DNA of 64,000 bases from NCBI GenBank assembly GCA_963676655.2, contig CAXXKX010000003.1:558001-622000 (forward strand). Reading direction: 5' to 3'. Positions 43,397-52,745 of the stretch are shown here, in pieces (position 1 is the stretch's first letter; each line of letters begins with the position of its first letter). A program made the position numbers and the translations under genes. The notes under the pieces were generated by a model that saw only the letters and a program-made list of their open reading frames with translations, was not told the DNA's origin and made no database searches. This stretch comes from G963676655 sp963676655 (GTDB lineage Bacteria > Verrucomicrobiota > Lentisphaeria > Victivallales > Victivallaceae).

Positions 43397-44626
43397 ATGA
43401 TCAAACCAATTCTCATTTGTGCGACGGCAGGATTTTTTTGCAGTTATCTTCAAGCAAACCTCAAAGTTGATCCCGCTCCGGTTATACAGGTTAAAAATGA
43501 AAAATTCCGAATGCCGGCGAAGCCTTCACGGAATTACAACGGAGGCTATACATTACGTCAGGTCCAGGTGTTCAAGCCGGGACGCGGCCTTCCGGCATTC
43601 GGCTCGGTTCAACCCGGCAGCGTAAAGGTGCATCAGGGAAACAAAGATTTAATTAAGGACAAAGATTATCTGGTTGATTACCAATGGGGAAAAATCAGCC
43701 CCACCCCGAAATCTTCAATAAAATCCGGAACTCCGTTAACCGTTGATTATGCCTATCGTCTGAGGCGGCTTGACTCACTGGTGAAAAACAACAGCGGGAA
43801 GGAATATATAAGGAAAGGCAAGCCCCATCTGAACACACCGCGTCCCCCGGCATTGGCTCCGGGCGAGAAGCGTATTGCCAATATTTTCATTGATTACGAT
43901 TGCGACGGCACAAACGCCGAAGTTTATGAAATAACCGAACCGGCAGATCAGGCCGAAACCGCGACAACCCGCGGCAGGATTCCCCGGACATTGGCTAAAA
44001 TAAAATCAGGTAAACCGGTCAAAATCGTCTGTTGGGGCGACAGCGTCACTTGCGGCGGCGACGCCAGTTCCCCGGCAAAGCGTTATACCGCTCAATTTGA
44101 GAGTTTGCTGAAAAAGAAATTTCCGCAAGCAAATATCACGGTTAAGGTCGTTGCGGCCGGCGGTTCAAACTCAAAACAATGGCTCTTTCCGGAAGAATAT
44201 AAATACCGGGGACGCAGCGACATTTGCCGCTGGGAAAAAGTTGCGAAAGAGAAGCCTGACCTGATAACTCTTGAATTTGTCAATGACGCCTGGATGAACG
44301 AACCGGCAGCATTTAAACAATATGACGAAATAATGAAAAAAGTCAAAGCGATTAACGCTGAAATCATTATTATCACGCCCCATTTTACCATGAAAAAAAT
44401 GATGGGATTTAAGAATTATAAAGAAAAGGAAAAACGCAAATACGTTCATGCTTTACGCAAATTCGCCCGGACTAACAACCTTGCCGTTGCCGACGCGTCG
44501 GCACGTTGGGAACATCTGGCGAAGGAAGGCATGCCATACATCGTTTACCTGAAAAATGCAATTAATCACCCGGATGACGACGGTCATCTGCTATTTGCCG
44601 AAGAGTTAATTAAAAACTTTGACTGA
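43397..44626 (+). CDS. Secreted SGNH/GDSL esterase
   Basis: A 409-residue protein with an N-terminal signal peptide (ILICATAGFFCSYLQA). After a beta-rich region of about 150 residues the SGNH hydrolase domain begins: block I IVCWGDSVTCGG with nucleophile Ser216, Gly in AAGGSN, Asn in EFVNDAW, and the terminal D-D-G-H pair in NHPDDDGHLLFAEEL. Such enzymes often remove acetyl groups from polysaccharides, which would expose sugars to the glycosidases and sulfatases nearby. It follows the GntR-type gene by 21 bases. Confidence 0.9.
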   Translation: MIKPILICATAGFFCSYLQANLKVDPAPVIQVKNEKFRMPAKPSRNYNGGYTLRQVQVFKPGRGLPAFGSVQPGSVKVHQGNKDLIKDKDYLVDYQWGKISPTPKSSIKSGTPLTVDYAYRLRRLDSLVKNNSGKEYIRKGKPHLNTPRPPALAPGEKRIANIFIDYDCDGTNAEVYEITEPADQAETATTRGRIPRTLAKIKSGKPVKIVCWGDSVTCGGDASSPAKRYTAQFESLLKKKFPQANITVKVVAAGGSNSKQWLFPEEYKYRGRSDICRWEKVAKEKPDLITLEFVNDAWMNEPAAFKQYDEIMKKVKAINAEIIIITPHFTMKKMMGFKNYKEKEKRKYVHALRKFARTNNLAVADASARWEHLAKEGMPYIVYLKNAINHPDDDGHLLFAEELIKNFD

Positions 44627-44636
44627 GAGAATCGCA

Positions 44637-45467
44637 ATGTATTTTGAGCAAACACAAATATCCGTGGAAACGGCCATATTCAACGGCATTCTCACGACAG
44701 AAAAACTGGCGGTATTCGCCGAATGCGGGATTGACGCAATTGAACTTTGCGCCGTAAAACACCGGGTAGATTACCATGATCAAGCTTATGTTGACGAGAT
44801 TGCAGACTATATATTGAGGAATAAAATCAATGTTCTGTCAATGCATTTACCATTCGGATATGATTTGGACATATCCAGTCCTGACTCCGAGACAAGAAAC
44901 GCCGGAATATCCGCGATTTTGAGTTGTGCCGGAATCGCAAACAAACTTGGCTCCAATATTCTGGTTCTGCATCCCGGAGTTTTCCTTGATGAACACCAGA
45001 ACCGGATTGGGCGCATTGATTTTGCCATCAAAAGCATCCGGGAACTGATTGCCCGGACTTCTGACAATTTACTGTTCGCGGTTGAAAACCTGCCGCCCGG
45101 TTATCTGGCCGATACCGCCCGGGAATTATGTCAAATTGTTGAAACCGTCGACCATAATCGGGTCGGTTACTGCATCGACACCGGTCACGCCCATTTGACG
45201 AGTCAGATGGATAAACTTGTCAGAGGCTGCGGTTCAAAAATTTTAAATGTGCATATTCACGACAATGCCGGCGATAAAGACAGCCACCTGATGCCGTTTG
45301 AAGGAAATATAGATTGGCCGGCAACGGTAAGCTTGTTCAACGAAGTACAGTTCAGCGGCCTGCTGACCTATGAACTTACCAACGAATCCGATCCGGCTGA
45401 AAGAATCGCGGAAGTGATGACTAACTTTGCAGCTTTGTGCAAAAAAGAAGAGGTTGCACTGAGATGA
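44637..45467 (+). CDS. Sugar phosphate isomerase/epimerase-type TIM barrel
   Basis: A 276-residue AP-endonuclease-2 fold enzyme of the sugar isomerase/epimerase group. Divalent-metal ligands are visible in order: HPGVF (His), VENLPPG (Glu), CIDTGHAHL (Asp and His), NVHIHDN (His/Asp) and the final YELTNE (Glu). ATG 44637 is chosen because GAGAGA lies just upstream; an earlier TTG would only add a few residues. It overlaps the next gene by ATGA at 45464, so the two are translationally coupled. The exact sugar is not determinable. Confidence 0.88.
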   Translation: MYFEQTQISVETAIFNGILTTEKLAVFAECGIDAIELCAVKHRVDYHDQAYVDEIADYILRNKINVLSMHLPFGYDLDISSPDSETRNAGISAILSCAGIANKLGSNILVLHPGVFLDEHQNRIGRIDFAIKSIRELIARTSDNLLFAVENLPPGYLADTARELCQIVETVDHNRVGYCIDTGHAHLTSQMDKLVRGCGSKILNVHIHDNAGDKDSHLMPFEGNIDWPATVSLFNEVQFSGLLTYELTNESDPAERIAEVMTNFAALCKKEEVALR

Positions 45468-46576
45468 ATTATCTGAACATCAAAGAACCGGAAATTATCG
45501 GCATTGCCGGAGGCGTCTTTAATGGCCGAGACGGGATGTTCAGTAATCACCTGTCAAGTATCATCGAGCTGCCCGATGGCGGACATCGTATTTATCTGTG
45601 CCGCCGCTTCTGGTTCGATGACAAAACAACCAGCATGGATATCGGATACTGCGACAGAGATTCTCTAACTCAATGGCCGAATTTACAGGAAAAATTCAAA
45701 CCGTTGAAACTGGAAGGCCTGCCGGATAATTGTAAGACCGCCCATCCGAATATTATTAAAAAAGCCAACGGATATGAAATGTTCTGCTGGGTTCATGGAT
45801 GCGGAATGGTGAGATACGTCAAATGTTCAAGCCGTGACGGGATTAATTTCAAAATTGAAAACCTGGCGGAGCCATGCCTGTACCATCCGGCAGATTTCGC
45901 GGTTGCGGAAAATGACGATGCCCAAGGGTTGCTGACGGTCAAGAACCATTGTTCAACCGGCAATCCGGCTGATGATTCCAGAACTCAAGATGCCCGGCGC
46001 GAATTAATTTCCAATGACGCCACTTGCGTTATCCATGACAATCAAACCGGGCAATACATTATGCATACGGTACACCTGATGCCTTCCGAACTACTGCCGG
46101 AGCGGATTGTGCCATACGATAACGCCCCTAAATGGCTAAGAGTGATTCATCGCCGGACCAGCAGCGACGGCCTGAACTGGAGTAATTCAGAGCCGGTATT
46201 TGTCCCGGATGAGAATGATCCGGTCGATCTGCAATTCTACAGTCTGGTAACCCGGAAGGCCGGGCCCGGAATGTTCGGTATACTTGGCTATTACCCGGTC
46301 AAGGACCAGGTGTTGGATTTACTGCCGGCGGTATGCGATGAATCAGGCTGTTGGCGGAGAAACCGTGAACCGTGGAATCTCCGGGAAAAAATATCCCTTG
46401 ACGGCAAGCCGGTTAAAATGATTTTTCCCGGAGCGATTGTTCAGGCCGGAAGCGATTTAATTATCTCCGGAACCTGTTGTTCGTATTTGCATAATCAAGT
46501 CGGCAAACTTGCGCCGGAAGACTATGTTCAGGCCAATGTGCTTTTTAGATTACCTGTTGCCAATATAGAAGGATGA
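45464..46576 (+). CDS. Predicted beta-propeller glycosidase-like protein
   Basis: A 370-residue protein without a signal peptide. Repeating Trp/Tyr-rich beta strands with acidic loops (GHRIYLCRRFWFDDKTTSMDIGYCDR, KTAHPNIIKKANGYEMFCWVHG, VIHRRTSSDGLNWSNSEPVFVP) resemble a five-bladed propeller of the GH43/GH32/GH130 type. Catalytic residues cannot be assigned with confidence. Translation is coupled to the isomerase by a four-base overlap, and a FAD oxidoreductase follows three bases later. Confidence 0.6.
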   Translation: MNYLNIKEPEIIGIAGGVFNGRDGMFSNHLSSIIELPDGGHRIYLCRRFWFDDKTTSMDIGYCDRDSLTQWPNLQEKFKPLKLEGLPDNCKTAHPNIIKKANGYEMFCWVHGCGMVRYVKCSSRDGINFKIENLAEPCLYHPADFAVAENDDAQGLLTVKNHCSTGNPADDSRTQDARRELISNDATCVIHDNQTGQYIMHTVHLMPSELLPERIVPYDNAPKWLRVIHRRTSSDGLNWSNSEPVFVPDENDPVDLQFYSLVTRKAGPGMFGILGYYPVKDQVLDLLPAVCDESGCWRRNREPWNLREKISLDGKPVKMIFPGAIVQAGSDLIISGTCCSYLHNQVGKLAPEDYVQANVLFRLPVANIEG

Positions 46577-46579
46577 CTG

Positions 46580-48022
46580 ATGAAAGAATTTACGACATTT
46601 GAAATAAAAAAACGCCTGCAATGCGAGACCGTGGTTATCGGCGGCGGAACGACCGGAATTGCCGCGGCAATAGCATCGGCCCGCAACGGAGCAAAAACCA
46701 TGCTGGTGGAAAAATGCGGTTATCCCGGCGGCGCATCGACTGTGGTACCGTGCTGGATGGGGTTCCATGCCCCGACCGGGGAGCCGGTTGTAAAGGGTAT
46801 TGCGCTCGAAATGCTTGAGAAACTTCAAGCCAAAGGCGGAGCTACACCGATATACCCGGACCCGATTTGCGGCAGCATGGCCGCGATCAATACCCACTGG
46901 TGGAAAATTGTCGCGAGCGAACAAATTGAACAGGCCGGAATCGAACTGCTTCTCCACACCGGCTTTGCCGGAGTGGAAACCGCAAGCCGCAAGATTACCG
47001 GAGTGTACCTTTGGAGCGGAGAAGGTTTGATCTATGTAACATGCAAAGTTGTAATTGATTGCACTGACACCGGAGTTGTCGCTCTGAGGGCTGGCGAAAA
47101 CATGATCCGCGGCCGGGAAAGCGACGGCAAGGTTCAAGTGGCGTCATGGGTGTTTGAAGTTGACGGAATTGACTTCAAAAAATTGTTTGACTACTTTGTT
47201 TGCTTCCCTGACGACTTACGTCCTTTTGAACTTGACGACGCGGAAGGTCATATTCGCAATATATTGTCGCAACAGGCTTTTGTAACCGGGGCATTTGGCC
47301 GATTGGTTGAAAAGGCTGAACGAGACGGCATGAAACTGCCGCGCAATAACATGCCCGGCGTAATGTTCCCCGAAGCCGCTAAATTCGTTACGGTCGCCAG
47401 CCGGGTCGAAGATGTTGATCCGTTGAACGTGCAGGCCTATTCAAAAGCCGAAAGCGAAGGCGCATCCCAGGCTGAAATATGGATTGAATTCCTGCGTAAG
47501 TATGTTCCGGGATTCAAGCATTGCGATCTGTCCTGCACCTACGGAATGATTGGAGTCAGGGAAACAAACCACCTGATCGGCGAGTATGTTCTTACCGCGG
47601 ATGATTTGCTTTCCGGCCGGGTGTTTGAAGATTCGATCGCCCTGGGCGGATACCATCTTGATATTCATTCACCTGACCACGGCGGAATCGAGACCAGGCA
47701 GCCACTGGTTTATACCATCCCTTATCGTTCGCTGCTGCCGGTGAAAACCGACAATCTGCTGGTGGCCGGACGAGCTATATCGGCCACCCATGAAGCCCAA
47801 TCATCAACCCGGGTAATCCCTATCGGCATGGCTGAAGGCGAAGCCGCCGGAATCGCGGCTGCGATGAGCGTGAAGCAAAATTGTATTCCACGGAAAATCA
47901 ATATTGCCGAATTACAGAAAAAACTGGTAAACGCCGGAGCGATCATATTTTCGAACTCAAACGAATCTCAACAACCAAATATTCCGACCGCCGCAAAACA
48001 AAAAGAGATTACCGTAAAATGA
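46580..48022 (+). CDS. FAD-dependent oxidoreductase (FAD_oxidored family)
   Basis: A 480-residue flavoprotein. The FAD-binding motif is ETVVIGGGTTGIAAAIASA (about residues 16-34), followed by LVEKCGYPGGASTVVPCW. The C-terminal closing block is NLLVAGRAISATHEAQSSTRV, then IGMAEGEAAGIAAA. It lacks the N-terminal beta-sandwich of the 34818 protein but is clearly a relative. It lies three bases after the propeller gene and overlaps the following sulfatase by four bases, so it acts in the same operon, probably oxidising a released or isomerised sugar. Confidence 0.9.
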   Translation: MKEFTTFEIKKRLQCETVVIGGGTTGIAAAIASARNGAKTMLVEKCGYPGGASTVVPCWMGFHAPTGEPVVKGIALEMLEKLQAKGGATPIYPDPICGSMAAINTHWWKIVASEQIEQAGIELLLHTGFAGVETASRKITGVYLWSGEGLIYVTCKVVIDCTDTGVVALRAGENMIRGRESDGKVQVASWVFEVDGIDFKKLFDYFVCFPDDLRPFELDDAEGHIRNILSQQAFVTGAFGRLVEKAERDGMKLPRNNMPGVMFPEAAKFVTVASRVEDVDPLNVQAYSKAESEGASQAEIWIEFLRKYVPGFKHCDLSCTYGMIGVRETNHLIGEYVLTADDLLSGRVFEDSIALGGYHLDIHSPDHGGIETRQPLVYTIPYRSLLPVKTDNLLVAGRAISATHEAQSSTRVIPIGMAEGEAAGIAAAMSVKQNCIPRKINIAELQKKLVNAGAIIFSNSNESQQPNIPTAAKQKEITVK

Positions 48023-49461
48023 AACCGCTAACTGTCACGAAAAAAAATATTCTTGTCTTTTTTGTCGATGAATTGCGCATGGACATGCTGGGCTGTTACG
48101 GCAACAATGTCGTCAGGACGCCCAATTTGGACAAGCTGGCGAACGATTCACTGGTTTTCGAAAACTGTTATACTCCTACAGCATTATGTTCTCCCGCACG
48201 GGCAAGTTTTCTTACCGGGGTCTACCCTCATAAACACCATATTGTTGTCAATACCGGTGAGCCGAAATGGTCATACTGCCAGCGGCTTGACCGGGAAATA
48301 ATGATGATCCAGGATTGGGTGAAAGAAGAATCCGATTATGAAACCGCATATTTTGGAAAATGGCACATCGGACCGGATGAAGAACTGATGGAGTCAGGAT
48401 TCGACCATAAAAAGGTGTACGATCATCCTTTATACACCAATCACCCCGGTTCCTGGATGGGCCCATTCACAAAACAAATGGGAAATGGAACCGCGGGCCT
48501 GGTTGACGTCCAACTGGAAACGTTCCCTGATGTCCAGACCGCCGCGATGACTAAATCATACTTGAAAAAGCGTAAAACAGATCGTCCGTTTCTGCTATAC
48601 TGCGCCTTTCCCGGTCCTCATCCCCCGTGGATGCTGCCAAATTCATTCGGAATCCGCTATTCTCCCGAGCATATTCCGTTATGGGAAAACCGGCGCGAAA
48701 TTAATTCAGAAGAAAAGCCTTTTTATCAACAGCGACTGTCGGGAATAAGTCTGTTATCAACCGAAAATTCTTCTGAGGAACAGGCGGATACCCTGCTGCA
48801 GGAATTGCTGGCATGTGAGTATTCATATATTGAATTAATCGATATAATGATCGGTCAGATCATTTATACGCTGAAAGAAACAGGACAGTATGAAGATACG
48901 GCTATTATCTTTACCGCGGACCATGGTTCCATGTCCGGAGCTCATGGTTTTACCTATAAAGGCGCTTATATGTATGATGAGATTTACAGAATTCCGCTGC
49001 TGTTCAAACCCGCCGGGACAACATGCCGTCGGCAACGGACAGCCGCCTGCGTAAACCTGATGGATATAACCGCCTCCATCATGCATATTATTTCAGGGCG
49101 CCGTCATGACTCGTTGGGAAATCAGGAGCTCGACGGAAAATCGTTCCTGACCGATACTCTCGATGATGTCATTGACGGCAAAAAGTTCCATTACGCGGAG
49201 TATTACGGAAACGACTACGGCAATTACTCCGCCCGGATGATTACAGACGGCAAATGGAAACTGGTTTATAACTTTTCCGACAAATGCGAACTATACAATC
49301 TTGAGCTTGATCCAGGCGAGCTGACCAATCTGTTTTATGACGCAAGTTACAGTAATATCAGACGATCTCTTATACGGGAATTGCTCGAACAAGCAGATAA
49401 GTATGATGACGGTTGTTTTGTTCTGTGGCAAAAGGAAATTGCAAAGTATATCAACGATTAA
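48019..49461 (+). CDS. Cys-type sulfatase
   Basis: A 480-residue sulfatase. The N-terminal VDELRMDMLGCYGN block holds the metal Asp. The formylglycine signature is C57-S-P-A-R61 followed by ASFLTG, and FTADHGSMSGAHG is the second metal site. The start is ATG 48019, overlapping the preceding stop (ATGA); the longer upstream reading frame belongs to the overlap and is not coding. It has no signal peptide. It completes the operon begun by the SGNH esterase, so desulfation and sugar processing would be co-expressed. Confidence 0.95.
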   Translation: MKPLTVTKKNILVFFVDELRMDMLGCYGNNVVRTPNLDKLANDSLVFENCYTPTALCSPARASFLTGVYPHKHHIVVNTGEPKWSYCQRLDREIMMIQDWVKEESDYETAYFGKWHIGPDEELMESGFDHKKVYDHPLYTNHPGSWMGPFTKQMGNGTAGLVDVQLETFPDVQTAAMTKSYLKKRKTDRPFLLYCAFPGPHPPWMLPNSFGIRYSPEHIPLWENRREINSEEKPFYQQRLSGISLLSTENSSEEQADTLLQELLACEYSYIELIDIMIGQIIYTLKETGQYEDTAIIFTADHGSMSGAHGFTYKGAYMYDEIYRIPLLFKPAGTTCRRQRTAACVNLMDITASIMHIISGRRHDSLGNQELDGKSFLTDTLDDVIDGKKFHYAEYYGNDYGNYSARMITDGKWKLVYNFSDKCELYNLELDPGELTNLFYDASYSNIRRSLIRELLEQADKYDDGCFVLWQKEIAKYIND

Positions 49462-49503
49462 TAAGATTGTTTTTAACTGAAAAAAGATACCAGGAGAAAA
49501 AGT

Positions 49504-50610
49504 ATGAAGAAAAAAATAGTCTGTATATCCGGACTGGGATTGAGTTTACTGGCATTAACGACACTCCCGGTCAAAGCCGAGACAAATTACCGCGGTTTTA
49601 CAATCGACGTCGATAAGGCCAACGCGGAAAATCTGAAAGAGATCAGGAGCAAATGGAACGGCAATATCATTCGTTATCACATGCGAAGCCGATACCTGGC
49701 GGGACGGAAACGTTGTTCATACTCGGAAGCCTGGCAAATGATCCTGAAAGAATTGCCGAATGTCCTGAATGAAGCAAAGAAAAACAATATGGTAATCGTC
49801 CTGACAATGCAGGGCGGCGTCCCCAACGACAAAGCAAAAAAATATCCTAAAGGCAAAAAGCGCCTGACCGCATTCTGGTCCGATGAAGAAAATTTGCAAA
49901 TCCTGGTCAAATGCTGGCAGCAAGTCGCTGAAATCTGTAAAGACCGGAAACAGAAAATCTGGTTTGACATTCTGAATGAACCGCTTAACTGGGATGATTT
50001 CCCCTCATACCCGAAAAAATGGCCGCGCTGGGCGCAGACGATCATCGACGCAATCAGAAAGATAGATAAAACTCATCCGATCGTCGTGGAAGTCGGCCCC
50101 GGCGGGCTGAGTTGGGGCTTTAAGGACTTTCCCATGCTTAAAGGCCGTCCCCTGATCTATTCCATTCACTGTTACCAGCCGCACGCTTACAGTCACCAGG
50201 GCATTAAAAATCTCAAAGAAACCGATTTGGCTAAAGCTTTCCTGCAAATCAACCGTAAATGGCCCGGTAAATTCAGTGACAACAAAGGCGGTTACTGGAA
50301 CAAGCAGCGGATAGAACAGGAACTTGAACCGGTTGTTGCATTCCAGAAAAAACATAATGTTCCGATATTCGTCGGTGAATTCAGTGTGGTCAAGTGGGCT
50401 CCTGACGCTGATAAATTTCTCCGGGACAATATTGAGATATTTGAAAAGAACGGCTGGGACTGGACCTACCACGCCTACAAAGAAAGTCATCTTTGGGATT
50501 TAGATAAAACCCCGGTTTTCGAGCCCTACCCCGGCCATAAGGCAAAAGGTACAACTAAACGCGGCAAAGTCATAAAAGAGTTCATGCAACTTAACAAGAA
50601 GGAGAAATGA
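49504..50610 (+). CDS. Secreted glycoside hydrolase family 5 enzyme
   Basis: A 368-residue exported (alpha/beta)8 glycosidase. Signal peptide at residues 1-26 (CISGLGLSLLALTTLPVKA). The acid/base is Glu159 in WFDILNEPLNW, the conserved His/Tyr pair is in YSIHCYQPHAYS, and the nucleophile is Glu292 in FVGEFSVV. GH5 members act on cellulose, mannan, xyloglucan or similar beta-glycans; the subfamily is not resolved. AGGAGAA precedes the ATG. The next gene, a pseudopilin, starts at or just after its stop, so the pair is co-transcribed. Confidence 0.93.
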   Translation: MKKKIVCISGLGLSLLALTTLPVKAETNYRGFTIDVDKANAENLKEIRSKWNGNIIRYHMRSRYLAGRKRCSYSEAWQMILKELPNVLNEAKKNNMVIVLTMQGGVPNDKAKKYPKGKKRLTAFWSDEENLQILVKCWQQVAEICKDRKQKIWFDILNEPLNWDDFPSYPKKWPRWAQTIIDAIRKIDKTHPIVVEVGPGGLSWGFKDFPMLKGRPLIYSIHCYQPHAYSHQGIKNLKETDLAKAFLQINRKWPGKFSDNKGGYWNKQRIEQELEPVVAFQKKHNVPIFVGEFSVVKWAPDADKFLRDNIEIFEKNGWDWTYHAYKESHLWDLDKTPVFEPYPGHKAKGTTKRGKVIKEFMQLNKKEK

Positions 50611-50612
50611 GA

Positions 50613-51350
50613 ATGAAAAAAGCGAAACAGTTCACCCTGATCGAACTCCTGGTAGTGATCGCGATCATCGCAATCCTTGCCAGCATGCTGCTCCCGGCCC
50701 TGAATAAAGCCCGGGACAAAGCGAAAGCCATCAGTTGCACCAGCAACCTGAAAACGGTTGGAACCTTTACCGGTATGTATTGCGACTCCTACAATGAATG
50801 GTTAATGCCGAATGGCGATGAAAATAATATCGGACGAGCTCCATGGATGTACTATCTGGGCCAGGCCGGACTGGTCCCGTCATACCCGCACGCAACATCT
50901 ATCGATATGACGTTCACTACTTCAAGATACCATTTTTGTCCGGTGGGTAAGCAGCCGACAAGATATCTCAGAGGATATATAATGGAAGAGGCTTACGGCT
51001 CCTTCCGAAGATGGGTCGGGGAAAAAGGCAATCCCCGGGAACCGGTCAAACGACACAATCCGACAGTCGGTATGAGTATCCGCTGGAAAAACCAGCCCAG
51101 CCAATTTATCATCAATATCGATTCGGCTAAATCCAACGAAGCATACCGGCAGCAATGCATTGGGATTTCCGAGGGAACAGTCAACGGCATTGGCGCCAAA
51201 CACAACGACCGGGCAAACGCGGTTATGCTGGACGGCCACGTCGAGGCGATAACCAAAGGCAGTCTTGTTTCATGGGGAACCGGAACCTTTTTCAAATGGG
51301 GCGGAATCATGGCGGCGAATTATCCGGATGGCGTCTTCCTTTTTGATTAA
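50613..51350 (+). CDS. Pseudopilin (H-x9-DG type)
   Basis: A 245-residue pseudopilin with a very short six-residue leader before the core FTLIELLVVIAIIAILASML; the residue before F is Gln. The C-terminal half has H-N-D-R-A-N-A-V-M-L-D-G, the H-x9-DG signature. ATG 50613 is preferred over ATG 50607 because AAGGAG (50599-50604) is correctly spaced only for it. It directly follows the GH5 gene. The helix would embed in the inner membrane and could be processed by a prepilin peptidase despite the missing Gly. Confidence 0.92.
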   Translation: MKKAKQFTLIELLVVIAIIAILASMLLPALNKARDKAKAISCTSNLKTVGTFTGMYCDSYNEWLMPNGDENNIGRAPWMYYLGQAGLVPSYPHATSIDMTFTTSRYHFCPVGKQPTRYLRGYIMEEAYGSFRRWVGEKGNPREPVKRHNPTVGMSIRWKNQPSQFIINIDSAKSNEAYRQQCIGISEGTVNGIGAKHNDRANAVMLDGHVEAITKGSLVSWGTGTFFKWGGIMAANYPDGVFLFD

Positions 51351-51413
51351 TCATCACTCCTGCTGAGACAAATGCGTCGGCAGGATATTTTCCCAAACAA
51401 CTATTTTATCTTC

Positions 51414-51444
51414 AGCGGCCTCCACAAAACGGAGTCCGCTTTTT
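51414..51444 (+). terminator. Rho-independent terminator after GH5-pseudopilin pair
   Basis: AGCGG-C-CTCC (51414-51423) pairs with GGAG-T-CCGCT (51431-51440) with one internal mismatch around a 7-base loop, followed by TTTTT. Confidence 0.85.
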
Positions 51445-51558
51445 ATTTATTGTTTTTCTTGAATTATGAAAGAGCAATTGTGATAATTATTAACTATTCT
51501 GACTGATGAGTTTTGAAAACCAAATTTACTGATGCATAAAAAAATTTATCAAAGGGTA

Positions 51559-51587
51559 TTGACAAAACGTCTCTGATATACTATAAT
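51559..51587 (+). promoter_or_regulatory. Consensus sigma-70 promoter of LacI/GntR-type regulator
   Basis: TTGACA (51559-51564) and TATAAT (51582-51587) are perfect and separated by 17 bases. The regulator start lies 51 bases downstream of the -10. Confidence 0.85.
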
Positions 51588-51638
51588 TAAGACTAAGCTT
51601 TCACTGCTTTCACTTTATGAATCAAGTAAAAGGTAAAA

Positions 51639-52727
51639 ATGCAGGAACTTAAAATAAGTAGACGAAAAACTCTCAGAGCTCAGATATCCGACTATCTGCG
51701 CGAGTCGATTTTACGTGGCGATATCAAGGCCGGCAGCAAATTGCCGTCGACCACAGCGCTGGCGGAAAAATGGGGAACTCAAACCGCCAACGTTCACGCC
51801 GCGCTTTCTCTGCTGGTCCAGGAAGGTCTGCTGACCCGTAAAAACGGAGTAGGGACAATTGTCAACAGCCGGAAGAATGAATTTAAATCTGTGCTGATCT
51901 ATCACTCCAACAACCAATCCTATTCTCCGCAAAATTTTTACCGGAAAATGTTGGAATGCACCCAGCAGGAACTGGAAAAACGCAACCTGCAATGGCAGGT
52001 AATCTACAAGAACCAAAGTCAGGACCACTTTGACCAGGTCAAGGATTTAGCGGATAAAGGACTCATTCAGGGCATAATTGTCATGTCTACCGACCACTCT
52101 GAAATAGATGAACTGAAAAAGCTTCCGGTCCCGTTTTCCTGCATTACCACCGGCAGAATCAAAAACCGGGTGTCCCTCTCCTTTAATTCCCTGGCGGAAA
52201 AAGCCCGGGACGGTCTGTTGCAGCAAGGCTGTACTAAAGCTGGATTGCTGCTGGCCACCAGTTGTGAACCCGGCAACGAATCAGGGGCGGTTGAACGCCG
52301 TAATTTCGTCCGGAATCTTCGCAACCTGCTGACAGAAAGCGGCATTGAAGTCAAGGACGAATGGATTTTTCTGGCCAGCGAGAACCCCGGCAGAGCGGCA
52401 ATAGATCCGGACCATTTCGCCTACGAGGGATTTAACCAAATCTGGCAGGCAAAAGAAAAACCGAACGGCCTTTTTGTTTATACCGATTCCCTCATTTCAG
52501 GAACACTTATATCTATCCTCTCGAACCGGGTAATGGTACCGGAACAGTTGAAACTGGTCCTGCACCGGAACAGCGAGTGCAACGTTCTCTGCCCGGTTCC
52601 ATGTTATTTCGTTGAAAACGACATCAGAAAGATGTCAACCGGATTAATTCAACTGCTGGAAGCCCAGTACCACGGGCAGGAAGTTAACCAGATTGATTTT
52701 GACTATAAATTAATTGATAACACTTAA
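51639..52727 (+). CDS. GntR-type regulator with periplasmic-binding-protein-like ligand domain
   Basis: A 362-residue regulator. Residues about 8-75 form a GntR winged helix (QISDYLRESILRGDIKAGSKLPS, then LSLLVQEGLLTRKNGVGTIV). The remainder is a LacI-like type I periplasmic-binding fold (SVLIYHSNNQ, GIIVMSTDHSEIDEL, GLFVYTDSLISGTLISIL). This combination senses sugars in GntR/LacI-type regulators. A consensus promoter precedes it. It reads toward a pseudopilin and a pectate-lyase-fold gene, its probable targets. Confidence 0.9.
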   Translation: MQELKISRRKTLRAQISDYLRESILRGDIKAGSKLPSTTALAEKWGTQTANVHAALSLLVQEGLLTRKNGVGTIVNSRKNEFKSVLIYHSNNQSYSPQNFYRKMLECTQQELEKRNLQWQVIYKNQSQDHFDQVKDLADKGLIQGIIVMSTDHSEIDELKKLPVPFSCITTGRIKNRVSLSFNSLAEKARDGLLQQGCTKAGLLLATSCEPGNESGAVERRNFVRNLRNLLTESGIEVKDEWIFLASENPGRAAIDPDHFAYEGFNQIWQAKEKPNGLFVYTDSLISGTLISILSNRVMVPEQLKLVLHRNSECNVLCPVPCYFVENDIRKMSTGLIQLLEAQYHGQEVNQIDFDYKLIDNT

Positions 52728-52745
52728 CAAAATCGGAGGTACACT

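Noticed and set aside
47881..48018. N-terminal extension of the sulfatase at 48019
   Set aside because: It lies entirely within the preceding FAD oxidoreductase gene; ATG 48019 overlaps that gene's stop as ATGA and begins the sulfatase fold.
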